A stretch of DNA of 64,000 bases from Halarcobacter anaerophilus (lineage in GTDB: Bacteria > Campylobacterota > Campylobacteria > Campylobacterales > Arcobacteraceae), in the NCBI RefSeq assembly GCF_006459125.1, contig NZ_CP041070.1, positions 2,790,001 to 2,854,000 of the forward strand, read 5' to 3'. Positions 62,999-64,000 of the stretch are shown piece by piece. The notes under the pieces are model-generated. The model made no database searches. It was not told where the DNA came from and saw nothing but the letters and a program-made list of their open reading frames with translations. The stretch's first letter is position 1. Each line of letters begins with the position of its first letter. A program made the position numbers and the translations under genes.

Positions 62999-64000
62999 CT
63001 ACGCCTTTTTAATTACAGCTTTTGAGAATCTGTACTCATCAAACAGTGCTTTTGTATCTAAATCTTTTTGGAAAGTTGAAATATATGCAACTTCCCCTGC
63101 AATTTGTTCGTCACAATACGCATTTAATTCCAACTCAAGCTCTTTTGAAAAAACTTTAACCTTATTGCCTTTTTCCAATCCGAGTTTTTCAAACAACTCT
63201 TTTGAAGCAAAAAGTCCCGACTCTAAATCTTTTGCAAATTCATGAGCTATTGCCGTAAATTCATTGAATTGATTAATAGGATTCGCTCTATAAATCAAAG
63301 TTTCATTTTCTAATAATTCAATTTTTTCTAAACTTGCAGGCTCAGCTTCTGTTATAACATCACTGCTTTTTGAAGAGAGATCATAACCTCTGTATTCAAT
63401 CCTGTCATTTCCGAAATAGTTTGGTAATTTATCAAACTCTATCTCTTTAAAACCTGCATTTAAAGGAAGTTTTTCCGTATATTCTATTGTATACTCTATG
63501 TCATCTTCTAAAACGGCATTTGCAATATCGTTTAAAACATACCCTTTATATCCGATTGCCACATTTGTAGGGATTACTTTTTTATCTACATTTGTAAAAG
63601 TCCCTTCTTGCTGATTAAGTGCAGGCATATCCAAATCTCCGTCGCCTAAAGCACTAAGTTGGAAATCTGCTTTTTCATTGTAACCTACGCAAAAACCACT
63701 GTGTTCATCTGTTATATCGCAAATCAAACTTACACCTAAAGTATTTGTTTGAGAAGGGATAATCACAATATCAAAATCGGTATATTTATCAATCAAACCG
63801 CAAAGTTTTCCTAAATTTTCACTTTTTGGATGAGTATATAAATCTTCTCCTACCATTAAAGAGAATTTATCTTTTTTAGCTAATAAAGCTTCCAAAGTAT
63901 CAAGAAGTTTTTCATCGGCACCTATTTCATCAAGAAGTTTTGTATATTCAAACTCTACTTCTTTAGGAACTTTTTTGCTGACTACTTTTTTAACCTCTTT
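62999..64000 (-). CDS. nuoG: NADH-quinone oxidoreductase subunit G, C-terminal part (5' end outside window)
   Basis: The frame is open from the right edge to a stop at 62999, giving 333 residues. The first visible residues are KEVKKVVSKKVPKEVEFEY. The internal TTG at 63895 is not a start. Placement directly before nuoH, and the molybdopterin-oxidoreductase-like pattern near the end (NPINQFNEFTAIAHEFA, GLEKGNKVKVFS), identify it as the C-terminal part of NuoG. The iron-sulfur and catalytic-fold N-terminal domains are outside the window. The Lys-rich linker at the start and rather low family conservation are normal for campylobacterotal NuoG. Assignment rests mostly on synteny. Confidence 0.85.
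   Translation of the reverse strand, partial: KEVKKVVSKKVPKEVEFEYTKLLDEIGADEKLLDTLEALLAKKDKFSLMVGEDLYTHPKSENLGKLCGLIDKYTDFDIVIIPSQTNTLGVSLICDITDEHSGFCVGYNEKADFQLSALGDGDLDMPALNQQEGTFTNVDKKVIPTNVAIGYKGYVLNDIANAVLEDDIEYTIEYTEKLPLNAGFKEIEFDKLPNYFGNDRIEYRGYDLSSKSSDVITEAEPASLEKIELLENETLIYRANPINQFNEFTAIAHEFAKDLESGLFASKELFEKLGLEKGNKVKVFSKELELELNAYCDEQIAGEVAYISTFQKDLDTKALFDEYRFSKAVIKKA

Noticed and set aside
63895-63895. Start of a separate 298-residue gene at 63895
   Set aside because: The frame continues without stop to the window edge and the codon is a TTG inside nuoG coding sequence.

Overview
The window looks like chromosomal DNA of a flagellated, AT-rich campylobacterotal (epsilonproteobacterial) bacterium, most likely of the Arcobacter group. 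The basis is: two tandem short flagellins (about 280 residues), a pseudaminic-acid operon with a Maf-type flagellin glycosyltransferase, a futalosine-pathway menaquinone gene (mqnD), an Nuo complex I locus, and gene orders known from Campylobacter (glmU-coaBC-uppS-prepilin peptidase-LptF/G permease-truA; recA-eno-FtsB-like-AMIN protein). Nothing suggests a plasmid or phage, and I saw no insertion sequence or CRISPR array.

Layout. 1-2.8 kb: heat-shock operon hrcA-grpE-dnaK (minus strand; dnaK runs off the left edge) behind a perfect sigma70 promoter and a CIRCE operator. 2.9-3.9 kb: a lone TAXI-type periplasmic binding protein. 3.9-14.9 kb: a tightly packed minus-strand operon of envelope and cofactor genes (ankyrin protein, glmU, coaBC, uppS, prepilin peptidase, LptF/G permease, truA) ending in a PAS histidine kinase and its response regulator. 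15-17.7 kb: a Suv3-like RNA helicase divergent from trmA. 17.7-19.7 kb: two flagellins. 19.8-41.4 kb: eighteen minus-strand genes, almost without gaps, converging on the flagellins. They start with pseB-pseC-pseF-pseI-pseG and continue with genes for a CDP-linked, 3-deoxygenated and probably branched sugar (RfbF, nucleotide-sugar dehydrogenase, UXS-like decarboxylase, RfbH-like [2Fe-2S] dehydrase, ThDP acetolactate-synthase-like enzyme, C-methyltransferase-like protein, B12 radical SAM protein, glycosyltransferase, SDR, ATP-grasp). They end with a GH57-like protein and Maf. This block is visibly poorer in CG dinucleotides than its flanks, which suggests horizontal exchange of the surface-glycan genes.

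41.5-51.8 kb: core genes recA, eno, a small FtsB-like protein, an AMIN protein, a cation/proton antiporter, bioB, a YfcE-like phosphoesterase, topA, murB (no usual start codon for its conserved N-terminus) and mqnD. 52-55.4 kb: a four-gene stressosome module (RsbR-, RsbS- and RsbT-like proteins) whose last gene fuses an RsbX/SpoIIE-type phosphatase to a histidine kinase, so the output is probably a phosphorelay and not a sigma-B partner switch. 55.4 kb: tRNA-Ser(GGA). 55.5-64 kb: nuoG(partial)-H-I-J-K-L-M-N on the minus strand.

The two parts most worth following up are the hybrid CDP-sugar pathway next to the pseudaminic-acid genes, and the stressosome with a fused phosphatase-histidine kinase.
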